A model generated the notes under the pieces. That model was not told the origin of the DNA. It saw only the letters and a program-made list of their open reading frames with translations, and ran no database searches. A stretch of DNA of 64,000 nucleotides from NCBI GenBank assembly GCA_964497495.1, contig CAZCCZ010000011.1, positions 13,119 to 77,118 of the forward strand, given 5' to 3'. The DNA is from CAXXOK01 sp964497495. Its GTDB lineage: Bacteria; Bacillota; Clostridia; Christensenellales; Aristaeellaceae. Numbering within the stretch: the stretch's first letter is position 1; each line of letters begins with the position of its first letter. Made by a program: the position numbers and the translations under genes. Below are positions 50,266-62,200 of this stretch, in pieces.

Positions 50266-53200
50266 ATGTGGAAGAACAACGCAAGAGTCCGCCGCGGCCA
50301 GAAGAGCGTCCTCGCGTTTCTGACGTGCGCCGTGCTGCTGGCCAGCAGCCTGTTTACGACCGTCGCTTCGGCGGATACGCAATATTTCGACGCGGAATGG
50401 AAGCTGGTCGTGTCGCCTGCCGCGACGCCGGTTCCGAGCGCGACGCCCGCAGCCGGCGCGTCCGCTTCTCCCTCCCCGGAAGCCTCGCAGAGCGTCGAGC
50501 CCGGCGTAACCGCCGAGCTCACGGAAACGCCCGCGCAGGGCTCGGAGGCTACGGAAGCGCCCTCGCCTACGGAAGTCCCGGTGCCGGAACAAACCGCCGT
50601 GCCCGCCTCGACGTTGCGGGCCGACGTGGACGGCATGACCTTTGAGGTGACGGTCGCCGGGGATTCCCCGCTGGCCGGCGCCGCCTTTGCCGCCACACGG
50701 GTCGATAACGGCGCGCTGCTCGGGGCCGCCGGGGTCGCCTACCCCGACGCCGCTTTGCGGCTGTATCAGATCGCCTTTACGACCGGCGGCGGGGCCCTGG
50801 CCGTTCCCGCAAACCTTTCGGTTCTTGTGTCCGGCTCCTCGTACGGCGATTTTGTGCCTGCGAGCAGCGTTCCCTTCGTCTGGCGCGACAACGTCGCTTC
50901 CTTCGGCGATTCCTCCGCGGTCGGCGTCGGCGGCGGCTCCTGGCAGACCGGCCTTACCCTGCCCGACACCGATATGATCCTGCTGGTCGCCCGCACGGCG
51001 GAAAGCGAAACGCCGCAAGCGACCCAAGCCGAAACCCTGGCCCCCGAAACCGCCGTGCCGGAAGCCGGCGAAACCGCAGTGCCGGAAGCTACCGAAAGCG
51101 CGACGCCGGAAGCCGGCGAAACCGTCGTGCCCGAAGCCACCGAAAGCGCCACCTCGGTGCCTTCCGAAAGCCCGACCCCGGAAGCGACCGCAAGCCCCAC
51201 CCCGGAACCCGCGCCCACGGAAGGAACCTATACCTATAACGATGACGACGTCAGCTTTACCGCCACGCTGAGCGGCTCCCTGCCGCCCATCGGCACGGAA
51301 TTCTTCGTGGAGCGCTCGCAGCCCGCGCTGCCCGCCGCGGAAGCGGACGGAGCGTCCTACGTGCAGCTGCTCGGTTACCGGATCGGTTTCCGCGTTCCCG
51401 AAGGCGAGCTGACCACCAGCAAGCCCATGACCGTGGCCCTTACCATCAAGTCCCGCGCGGTCTACGCCGCCGCGACGAATCTGTTCAACTCCCAGGGCGA
51501 AACCCTGTGGAACAGCGGAACGGACGCCGGGGCCAACACCCGGCAGAATTTCGAGTTCCAACTGATCGTAGGCAGTTCCTTCGCGTTCGCAAGCCTGCAT
51601 ACCGCCGCGACGGAAGCGCCGGAAGCGACGGAAACGCCCGCCGTGACGGAAGAACCGGCCGCGACGCAGGAGCCTGCGGCGACGGAAGAACCGGCCGCGA
51701 CGGAAGAGCCCGTGCCCGCAACGTATACCTATGAGGACGACGCCCTTCGCCTGAACGTAACCGTCGCGGATGCGAGCCTGTTGCCGGAAGGCGCGCAGCT
51801 GGCCGTTTCCGTAACCGGCGCGGACTGGGCCGCGTATGCCGAACGCCTGCAGGCACTGGGTTACGCCCAGGCGCAGGCTTCCCCGCTGTATCAGGTAAAC
51901 GCTTCCTTTACGCTCAACGGCGAGCCTGTGGACGCTTCCGCGGTTTCCGCCGCCTATTCCCTGCTGCTGAAAGGCGCGCAGCCCGAAGGCGCCGCCGCGT
52001 TCCTGCTCCCCGCCGGTTCCGACGGGGCGGAGAGCCTTGCGCAGACGGACGACGGCCTGTCCGCTTCCTTTACGGGAAGCGGCGAAGCCGCTTTCGGCCT
52101 TGCGGTGCTGGCCCCCGCGCAAGCGCCCGCGGCCGAGCCGGTGCCCGCGACCTATACCTACGAGGACGATATTCTCCGCCTGAACGTGACCGTGGCGGAC
52201 GCTTCCCTCCTGCCCGCGGACGCGGCGCTCACCGCGACGCTCGCAAACGGCCAGTGGCCGGAATACACGGCGCTCCTGCAGGCGCAGGGCTATGAAAGCG
52301 CCGATACGGCGCAGGTTCTGAACGTTTCCACCGCCTTCGTTTCCGGGGGCACCGCGGTAGACCTGTCCGCGGTGCAGGCGACGTATGATCTGTTCATTAA
52401 GGGAACTCCCCCAACGGACGCGGCCGCGCTGGCGCTTCTTTCCGGCTCCGATACGCCCGTTGTCGCCCTGAACGCGGCGGACGGCGGGATGCAGGGTTCC
52501 TTTACGGCGGCGTGCGGCGCGCAGTTCGGCGTGGCCGTGCTGGCCAAGCCCGAACCGAAGCCCGCGACGTTCACCTACGACGGCGACGCCGTCCGCCTGA
52601 CCGTGACCGTGGCGGACGCTTCCCTGCTGCCGGAAGGCGCGCAGTTGGCCGCCAATATTTCGGCGGGCTCCTGGACGGAGTACGCCGACCGCCTGCAGGC
52701 GCAGGGCGTAAGCGAGGCCCGCGTGCAGCGGATCGTCAAGGTGCTTGCGGCTTTCGCGGTGGACGGGACGATCGTCGATACCTCGGCCGTACCCATGACT
52801 TACGAGCTGCTGTTTAAAAACGAACAGATCGAAAACGTGGACGCGTGGGTGGTCCGTGCCGATTCCGCCACCCCCGCGGACAGCTTTGCCCCGTCCACGG
52901 AAGGCACGGCGGCTTCCTTTACCGCGACCGGCGAGATCGAGCTCGGCCTGGCCATGACGTCGCGCGCGGAAGGCACCTTCGTGTACGAGGACGACGCGTA
53001 CCGCCTGACCGTGACCCTCGCGGACGCCACGCAGTTGCCGGAAGGCGCCGTATTCGGCGCCTCCGTATCGGCGGGCGACTGGCAGGAATACGGCCAGCGC
53101 CTGCAGGCGCAGGGTTTCGACCAGACCCGCGTGCGGCAAATCGCCAAGATCCTCGCTTCCTTCACGGTGGACGGCGCGCCCGTGGATATCTCCGGAATCC

Positions 53201-56200
53201 CCATGACGTACGATCTGCTGCTCAAGGGTGCGCAGTATGAAGGTTCCGACGCGTGGGCGCTTCTGGCGGACGCGGCCGCGCCCGCCGATACCCTGACCCA
53301 GACGGAGCAAGGCGCGGAAATCACGTACGCGGCGGCCGGCGGAACGCTGGAAGGGCTGGCCGTGGCGCTGCCCGGGCGCACCGTATACACCTATGAGGAC
53401 GACCAGCTCTACGTGGTCGCCACCCTGACCGATCCCTCCGCCGTGCCGGAAGGCGCGTCGCTTGTGGTAACGCCGGTGGAGATCACCGACGAGATGCAGG
53501 CCTACATCGACGGCGCGGCGCCGACAGACGGCACGCTGGAAAGCGACGGCGAGGATCATCCCCTGCAGCACACGTACACCGCGTACGACATCCGTTTCGT
53601 CGCGGACGGTGTAGAGTACGAGCTGCAGTCTGGCGAGGCGAACGTATCCATTACCTATAAACAGACAGCCGGTAACGAGCAGAACCCCCTGGACGTCACC
53701 GTGACCCATCTGGAGGAAACGGACGGCGGCGTAACGCCGGTGGTCGTCCCCTCGGAATTCTCCACGGACGAAAACCAGCGGGTTGAAACCGTGCAGTTTG
53801 ATACGGACAGCTTCTCGGTGGTCATCCTCGGGTTTGCGACGAATGATACCAGTTACGTGTACAAAAGGTACCCCACCAGCGCCCCGGCCTTCACGGCCAT
53901 GACATCCACCAATCCCCCCACCTATTTCGCCAGCCGGCTGCTGGGGATCGCGGGCAATTTCGGCCTGGTGGCTTTCAGCAAATTAACGCTGTCCGCCAGC
54001 GACGTGAACAGCAATTTCCTGGCGGGCACCGTAGCCATGAGCAGCACGGTGCCCGTCGGGACGAAAAACCAGTGGAACGAGCTTTGTTACGCCCAGAACT
54101 TCGAGAGCGCAAGCTCCAACTTACTCCGCGACGGTCTCGGCCAGATTCTGGCGGTCGGTTCGGACGTGAACCTGTCTTTCGACGGCGCGTTCAACATCAC
54201 GGCCAACTCCGTTAAAACAAAGCTGGATCACGTCAAGACCGTTTATAAGGATGAAAACACGGCTTCCAACCCGTTCATCAACCTCTCGTCCGTCAAGAGT
54301 TACGTTCAGGGCGTGTCCAACAGCCTGAAAAAGAGCAACGCGAACGTCGACGCGACGTTTTCCAGCAACCTGATCACGCTGAAGCTGACGTCGCTTACCA
54401 ATACCGGCATCTATAACCTTTCCCCGTCCGCCATGTCCGGCTACAACGACATCCGGCTGGACGGGTTTTCCGGCAGCAAAGGCGTGCTGGTCATCAACGT
54501 CGACTGTAATAATCAGAACGTCACACTGCCCCAGAATATAAAAATGTACATCGACGGCGCCGAATCGGGGCTGGGCGAAATCACGTCCGGCAGTTTCGGC
54601 ACGTGCAGAACGATATGGAACTTTTATAACTGCAACGGAATAACCATCACGCTGGGCGTTATGAAGGGCACCGTCATCGCGCTGGGCGCCAATGTCGTCC
54701 TTCCCTACAACGTCAACGGAACCGTCGTCGCGGAAAACATCGACGTCAACGCCGAGAACCACCGCGACGACTTCACCAAAACCATCGACCTGGGCGTGAA
54801 CATCACCGTGGACAAGCTTTGGCAGGACGCCAACGGCAACGCGATCTCCGCGCCCAGCGGAGCGACGGTAACCGTACAGCTGTACCAGGACGGCACGGCT
54901 TACGGAAGCGCCGTAACCCTTTCCGGCAGCAACAACTGGGCCGCCACCTGGACCGATCTGCCCGAAGGCCACACCTACTCCGCGCAGGAAGTATCCCTGA
55001 CCGGCGCGGATGAAAGCGACTACAATACCACCTACGTCAACAACGATCTGTTCTCCTCCGGCACCATCGATATCGTCAACGAGCAGATCCCGCCCGCGGG
55101 CATCACCGTTTCGAAGGTATGGAAAAACGCGAGCGGAACCGTGATCTCCGCGCCCGCCAATTCCTACGTCATGGTGCAGCTGTACAAGGACGGCGCGGCC
55201 TACGGCGCGGAAGTCAAGCTGTACGGCGGAAACAATTGGGCCTACACCTGGAGCGATCTCGAGTACGGATATACCTATTCCGTCGAGGAAACGTCCGTCA
55301 CGGGCGTCGCGGTCGTAGACGGGATCGGCAACGGCTACGTCGTAAGCTACAGTAACAACGATCTGTACCTCGACCGTTCCGGCGCGCTTCTGACAAGCGG
55401 TATCGTGGCCAACTGCGTCACCACCACGACCGGCACGCCCACCCCGTCGCCTACCCCCACGACCACCCCGATCACCCGCAACTACACCGTCACCGTATAC
55501 AACCAGGCGGTGCCGACCGCCAAGATCACCGTTGCGAAAGTGTGGAAAAACGCGAGCGGAACCGTGATCTCCGCGCCCGTCAATTCCTACGTCATGGTAC
55601 AGCTGTACCAGGACGGCGCGGCATACGGCGCGGAAGTCAAGCTGTACGGCGGCAACGGCTGGACGTACGCCTGGACGGGGCTTCCCTACGGGCATACCTA
55701 TTCCGTAGCGGAAACGTCCGTCACGGGCGTCGCGGTCGTCAACGGAAGCGCCAACGGCTATAACGTGAGCTACGTCAACAACGAGATCATTTTCAGCAAC
55801 ACGGCCGGCGGCGTCAGCCTGTTCTGCGTCCCCACCACCACGACCGCCACGCCCACGCCCACGCCGACCTCCACGGCCTACCAATACAACGTCACCATCA
55901 ACAACCAGGTCGTTACGACCACCAGCATATCCGTGCACAAGGTATGGATGAGCACCAGCCACGCGAACATCACGCCCAGCACGGTCAACGGCAGCGGCTA
56001 TCAGTTCGTCGTGCAGCTTTACCGCACGAAGAACGGCGCGACCGAGGCTTTCGGCAGCCCCGTGTCTTCCGCGAGCTTCACGTACGTCGCCAACGGCAAC
56101 TGGCCGTACTGGAATTACACGTGGACCGGCCTGGATAACAGCTACGCCTATTCCATCAAAGAAGTCTCCGTAAACGGCAACGCCGTCGTCGCCACCAGTG

Positions 56201-59200
56201 CGGGCGACTTGGCCGGGCTGTACTACGTATACTGCACCAACAACCGCGGCATCTCCACCGGCGAAATCACGCTGTACAACAAAGCGCTTCCTCCGACGTC
56301 CGTCACCGTCAACAAAACCTGGGACGACGACAACAACGCCGACGGCACGCGCCCCGCGAGCCTGGACCTGACGCTTCGGCGCAAATACAGGGAAGGTTCC
56401 TATAACAACGCCACGAGCAAATGGGTGCCTACGGGCAACTGGGTTGTGGACAGCTGGTCCAAAACCGTCACCGTCACGTCCGCAGGCGGCTGGACCGCAA
56501 CGGTCGGCAACCTGCCCGCAAATTATTACTACTATTCCAAGAACGACGGAACGGAAGACCTGATTTTCGACAGTTCCAGCAATACGGCCTACGTGTATTA
56601 CGCCGAGGAGCCCACGGTACCCGCGGGCTACACGAAGACCGAAAACGGCACCACGACCGTCGTCAACAAGCGCGACACCACCAGCGTCACGCTGCACAAG
56701 GTTTGGTTGAACGTAGCCAACGCCAACGTCAGCGACGACTCCAGCGTGAAAATGGAAACGGCCGTATTCCAGCTGTACGCCACGCAGGGCGGCGCAACCA
56801 ACGCTTACGGCGACCCCGTGACTCTCACGTACGACGACCGGCAGGGTTCCGGCGAATCGTCCTACTGGGAGTACACGTGGACGGGCCTGCCGCGCGGATA
56901 TACCTACACCGTCAAGGAGCTCTCCGTCAGCGGGATCACCGTGATCGAAACGGACATGGGCCAACAGGCGGGCTTCTATTACGTGTGGTATTACGCCAAC
57001 GGCGGTATCGAATCCGGCACGATGGAGGTGCGCAACAAGCACCTGCCGTCCACCAAGGTAAACGTTCTGAAAACCTGGCATAACGACACGGCGGCTACCC
57101 GTCCCTCCAGCCTTACGCTGATCCTGAAGCGCAAGTACATGGAGCCCTATTCCTGGCTGACCACGCCGAACTGGATCGTGGACGACTGGTCCAAAGAGGT
57201 CGTCGTGACCGCGGCCAACAACTGGGCGGCCACCGTAGACGGGCTGCCGAATGTGTACGGCTATTACCTTTCCAACGACGGTTCGGGCACCCTGGTATAC
57301 GACAGCAACACCGCGCATACCGGCTACCAGTACTTCATCGAGGAGCCGAACGTGCCTTCGGGCTACACGAAGACCGAAAACGGCACCACGACCGTGGACA
57401 ATTCCATGCTGCCCGTTGAAATCGACGTGACCAAGACGTGGGATTTCAGCGACGCCGTGGAAACCCAGGCGCTTCCGGAAGTCGTGTTCAAGCTCTACGA
57501 TTTCGCCAACACCGACCCGAGTGTAACGCCGCTCCGTTCCGTGACCATCACCGCGGGTTCAGCCGAAAGCGACTACCACGCGGAGTTCACCGGGTTACCC
57601 AAGTATGATACTTCGGGCAACGAAATTCCGTACACGGTGCTGGAGGTCGTCAGCAGGGCGTATTCCACGTCCCGCACGGGCGACCGCACAAGCGGCTTCG
57701 CGTTCCGCAACACGCTGGTTACTACGAGCGTAAGCGGCGAAAAGACCTGGAAGGACAAGGACGGGAACGCCTATACGGGTTACCGCCCGGCGATCCGCGT
57801 CAACCTGCTGCGCAACAACGTGGTTTACGCCTACAAGGATTTCCCGGCTGTCGCCGACGGCGCGTCCGCCACCTACCAGTACGAGTTCAACAACCTGCCC
57901 AAGTATGACCCGGACGGCAACGAATATACCTATGCCATCCAGGAACTGACCGTTCCGGGCTTTACCGGCGCGCTGAACGGCACCGACCTGGTCAACCGGG
58001 TGGAGACCACCGGCATCTCCGTAACCAAGCGCTGGAACGACAACGGCTACGATTACGGCGTCGCGCTGGCACGCCCGGCCGTGACGGTGTACCTGTTCAA
58101 CGGCGTGGACGCCCAGGCCGTGGACAGCCACGATTTCCCCACCGGCACGACCAGCTACGACTATACCTTCGCAAACCTCCCCAAAGGGTATTACAGCCCC
58201 GCGGGCACGTACGCGCCCTATACCTACACCGTTACGGAAAGCGCGGTCAACGGCTATACGCTCGTGGGCACCACCGGCAGCGGCACCGCCGCGAACCCCT
58301 ACGTGCTCACCAATAAACTCAACATCACGACCGTGTACGTCGCGAAGACGTGGACGCTTGCCACAGGCGTGACCGTGGTGCCGGAAATCACCGTAAAGCT
58401 GTGGCGCAGCAACGATGAAGCCGGCACCAACAAGACCCTCATGGCCACGAAGGTCGTTCCCGCGGGCATATATGTGCAGGCCAACTACGAATGGTCCTGG
58501 CAACACCTGCCCAAGTCGAACCCCGCCAGCGGCGACGATTATTTCTACACCGTGGAGGAAGTGTTCAGCGACGCGGGCGCGAACGGGTACTCCCCCAGCA
58601 TCGCGTACGACCGCACGGCGAGCGATTCCGTGACCGCGCTTCTCACCAACACGCAGAGAACGGTATCGCTGACCGGCGTAAAGTCCTGGAAAGACCAGAA
58701 CGGCGATTCCTACGCCGGTTACCGCCCCGCCTTCACCGTGACGCTCTACCAGAACAACGCGGTTTATTCCGCCTATCTGCCCAGCCCCACCGTCTCCTTC
58801 CCGGCCAACGCCACAAGCTACGCGTATACCTTCGCCAACCTGCCTAAATACGACCCCAGCGGCACGGAGTATGCGTATAAAGTAGTGGAATCCGCGGTGG
58901 ACGGCTTCGCGGGCACCTACGCCCCCGTTACGAAAAGCAACGACGTGATCACCGCCAACGTCACCAACCAGCTCCGCAAGACAAAGGTGGTCGTGGATAA
59001 GACCTGGCTGGACGGCGGCGAAGACGTCACCAGCACGGTACAGCGCACGGCGACCGTGCAGCTGGTGCGCAAGACCGCCTCCATGAGCGCCTATGAAACC
59101 GTCGTGGGCCAGACCGCGACGCTGACGTGGAACAGTACGCCCCGGTACGAGGTCGTCTTCGACAACCTGCCCGCGGGCGTGGTGAACGCCGGCGGCACGT

Positions 59201-62200
59201 ACGAAGCGTACACCTACTCCGTCGCGGAGGTAAGCGTATCCGGTTATACGTCCGCCGTCGGCGCGACGACCCAGGGCAACGGCCAGCAAAACGTGACCGT
59301 GACCAACACCCGCGTACGCATCAGCTTTACGGTAAATAAGAAATGGTTCCACGCGGACGGCACCGCGACGACCCCGCCTGCCGGAACCACCGTGACCGTG
59401 CAGCTGATGAGCAGCGTGGGCGGCGCCGCGCCGCAGGACGTTCCCGGCGCGTACCTCGTGCTGAACGGCACCGTGGACGCGGCCAGCACCGACGTAATCG
59501 CCTTCGAGACGGCCCCGTGGGTGGCCCTGTTCCAGAACCTGCCGCAGTACACCGACGCGGGAGAGCAGATTACCTATTCGGCCAGAGAGTCCGCCTTCAG
59601 CGGCGCGACCGGCTTCTGGGCGGATACGCAGAGCGTGAACAGCCAGGCCTTCGACATCCGCAACCACGAGACCCGGATCTACGTAACCAAGCGCGACGAT
59701 CTGGGCGCGCCTCTGCCCGGCGCGCAGTTCACCATCGTGGGCGGCGGGAATACGTTCACGCTTCCCGGCGGTTCCGCCACCGCCAACTGGACGCGCCTTG
59801 GGCTTAAGCCCGATACCGTATACGTCCTGACCGAGACCGTTACCCCGGCCGGATACCTGACCGCCGCCCCCGTCACGTTCCGCATCCTGAGTACGAACGG
59901 GCAGGCGCAGGTTTATAACGACGGCGCCGGCCTCTGGACGGATTGCGCCGGAAACGAGATCGTCGTGACCGACGAATCGGTTCTGGTAAAGGTCGTCAAG
60001 CTGGATATCGACACCGCCGACCATACCATCAACCTCACCGACTGCGACGGCCATTACGTCACGGGCGCGGTGCTGACGCTGTACGCGCAGGGGAACGCCA
60101 CGCCGCTGCAGGTGATCAACGTCACCAGCGAAAGCGCCTACGAACTGGACGCCACAAAGCTGACCGTCGGTGGGACGTACGTCCTGCGCGAGACCGTGAC
60201 CCCGACGGGGTACCGGACGGCGCCGGATCTGACCATCACCATCGGCGCCGGAACCAATGGTACCTTATACGTGATGTGCGACACGCCCATCACTTATAAG
60301 GATATCGTCGTGGAGAAGACCTGGGGCGCGGGTAGCCTGCCGGTCAACGTGATCTTCGACCTGTATATGAATAACGGCGCCACGCCCATCGAGAGCGTCA
60401 CGCTCGCGGCCGGCACCGCCTCCGTCGCCTTCCCCGGAAACGCGGCCGTATGCGTCAACCACCGGTACCCCACCGCGGACGCTTCCGGCGCGGCCATCAC
60501 CTACACCGTGAAGGAGCGGGCGATCAACGGGTATTACGTCTCCTCCGCCATGGCGCAGACTTCGGACGACACCACGATCTACAACACGATCACCAACTCG
60601 CCCGTAATCGTTAAATTCTCCAAGCGGATGCTCACGGGCGCCGACGAACTGCCCGGCGCGCAGATGCGGCTTGCGGACAACGCCGACGCCACGAAGGTGT
60701 GGACCTGGGCGAGCGTCGGCACCCAGCACGTGATCACCGGCGAACTGGTCGTCGGCCACACGTACACGCTTTCCGAAACCACCGCGCCCTACGGCTACGC
60801 CGTCACCCAGAGCGTCAGCTTCACGGTCAACGCGGACGGTTCCCTCACCCCGGTCGCCGTGCCGGCCAACACCGCCGTATATTCGGACGAGACCAACGGC
60901 AACCTGGTGCTTATGAAAGATAAGCAGCTCAGCCTTACGCTCAGCAAGAAGGCCGTGGACGAAAGCAACGAACTGCCCGGCGCGATGCTCGCGCTGACGG
61001 ATATCACGGTTTCCGGCAGCCCGGTCCCCGTGGCTTCCTGGCAGAGCGCCAACGTTCCCAAGGTGCTTTCGTCCTCCGTATCGCTGGACGGCACGGGCAC
61101 GGAAGTGGGCGGCGTCTACTACCACCTGGCGGCCGGGCAGGTGTATCCGCTGATCGGCGGCCACCGGTACGAGCTGACCGAAACCGCCGCGCCCGGTAAG
61201 TACCTGGTCGCGTCTTCCGTGACCTTCACCCTCACGGTGAACGGTACCGTGACCAACGTGAGCGCCAACGGCGAGCTTTCCGGCACGACCGTTACCCTGC
61301 GGGACACGCTCAACGCCTTCGTGATTTATAAAGAGGACGCGGACACCCACGCGAAGCTCGCGGGGGCCAGGTTCCGGCTGTACCTGTACGACGGGAACGC
61401 GTCCGACCACCACGGCGCGGAAGTGTTCGCGAGCGAGAATATCGTAACCGGCGCGAACGGCGAATACACGCTGCGCGGCCTGCTGAACGGACAGACCTAC
61501 GTATTGAGCGAGGTCGCCGTGCCCGCGGGCTACAACCTGGCGCCGGATACCGTGTTCACCTACGAGGACAGCCAGCAGGCCGTGCCGAAGGTGAGCGTTA
61601 CCGTATCGGACGGCAAGGCATCCTTCAAGGTGCGCAAGACAGACGCGAACGGCCAGCCCCTCAAGGGCGCCACATTGGCCGTATACAGCGCCGACAAGGC
61701 GAACAAGCTGTGGGAAGGCGACTCCGTGGAGGCCACCACCGGCAACCCCGGCGGCTGGATCACCCTCTACGCGGAGCTTGGGGAAACCGACGCGAGCGCG
61801 CACCTCGTCAAAGGCGGGGCGTACTTCCTGCACGAGGAAGCCGCACCCGAAGGCTACGTCGTCCGCACGGATTACATCCCCTTCACCTTCGGCGAAGGCG
61901 GAGCGACCGAGTGCTCTTACCCGAACAGCCCCACCCTCGTCTACATCCGCAAAACGGATCTGGGCGGCGTTACGCAGCTTCGGGACGCGGCGCTTAAGGT
62001 CACGCACGTGGACTTCTCCAACCCGACAGCCGACCCCGTAACCGGCGTCGTGACGGACGACAGCTGGACAAGCGACGGCGTCAGCGACCATATGATCAGC
62101 GGGCTTACGATCGGCGTTGAGTACACGCTGACCGAGACCGCGGCCCCCGACGGGTACGTGATCGCCGAAAGCATCAACTTCATCATCCAGCCGGACGGCT

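Noticed and set aside
50401..51720. Repetitive GAAGC/GCGAC-rich DNA in the adhesin linkers as a possible CRISPR or satellite
   Set aside because: The repeats are codon-phased and encode Pro/Thr/Glu/Ala linkers, with no regular spacers.
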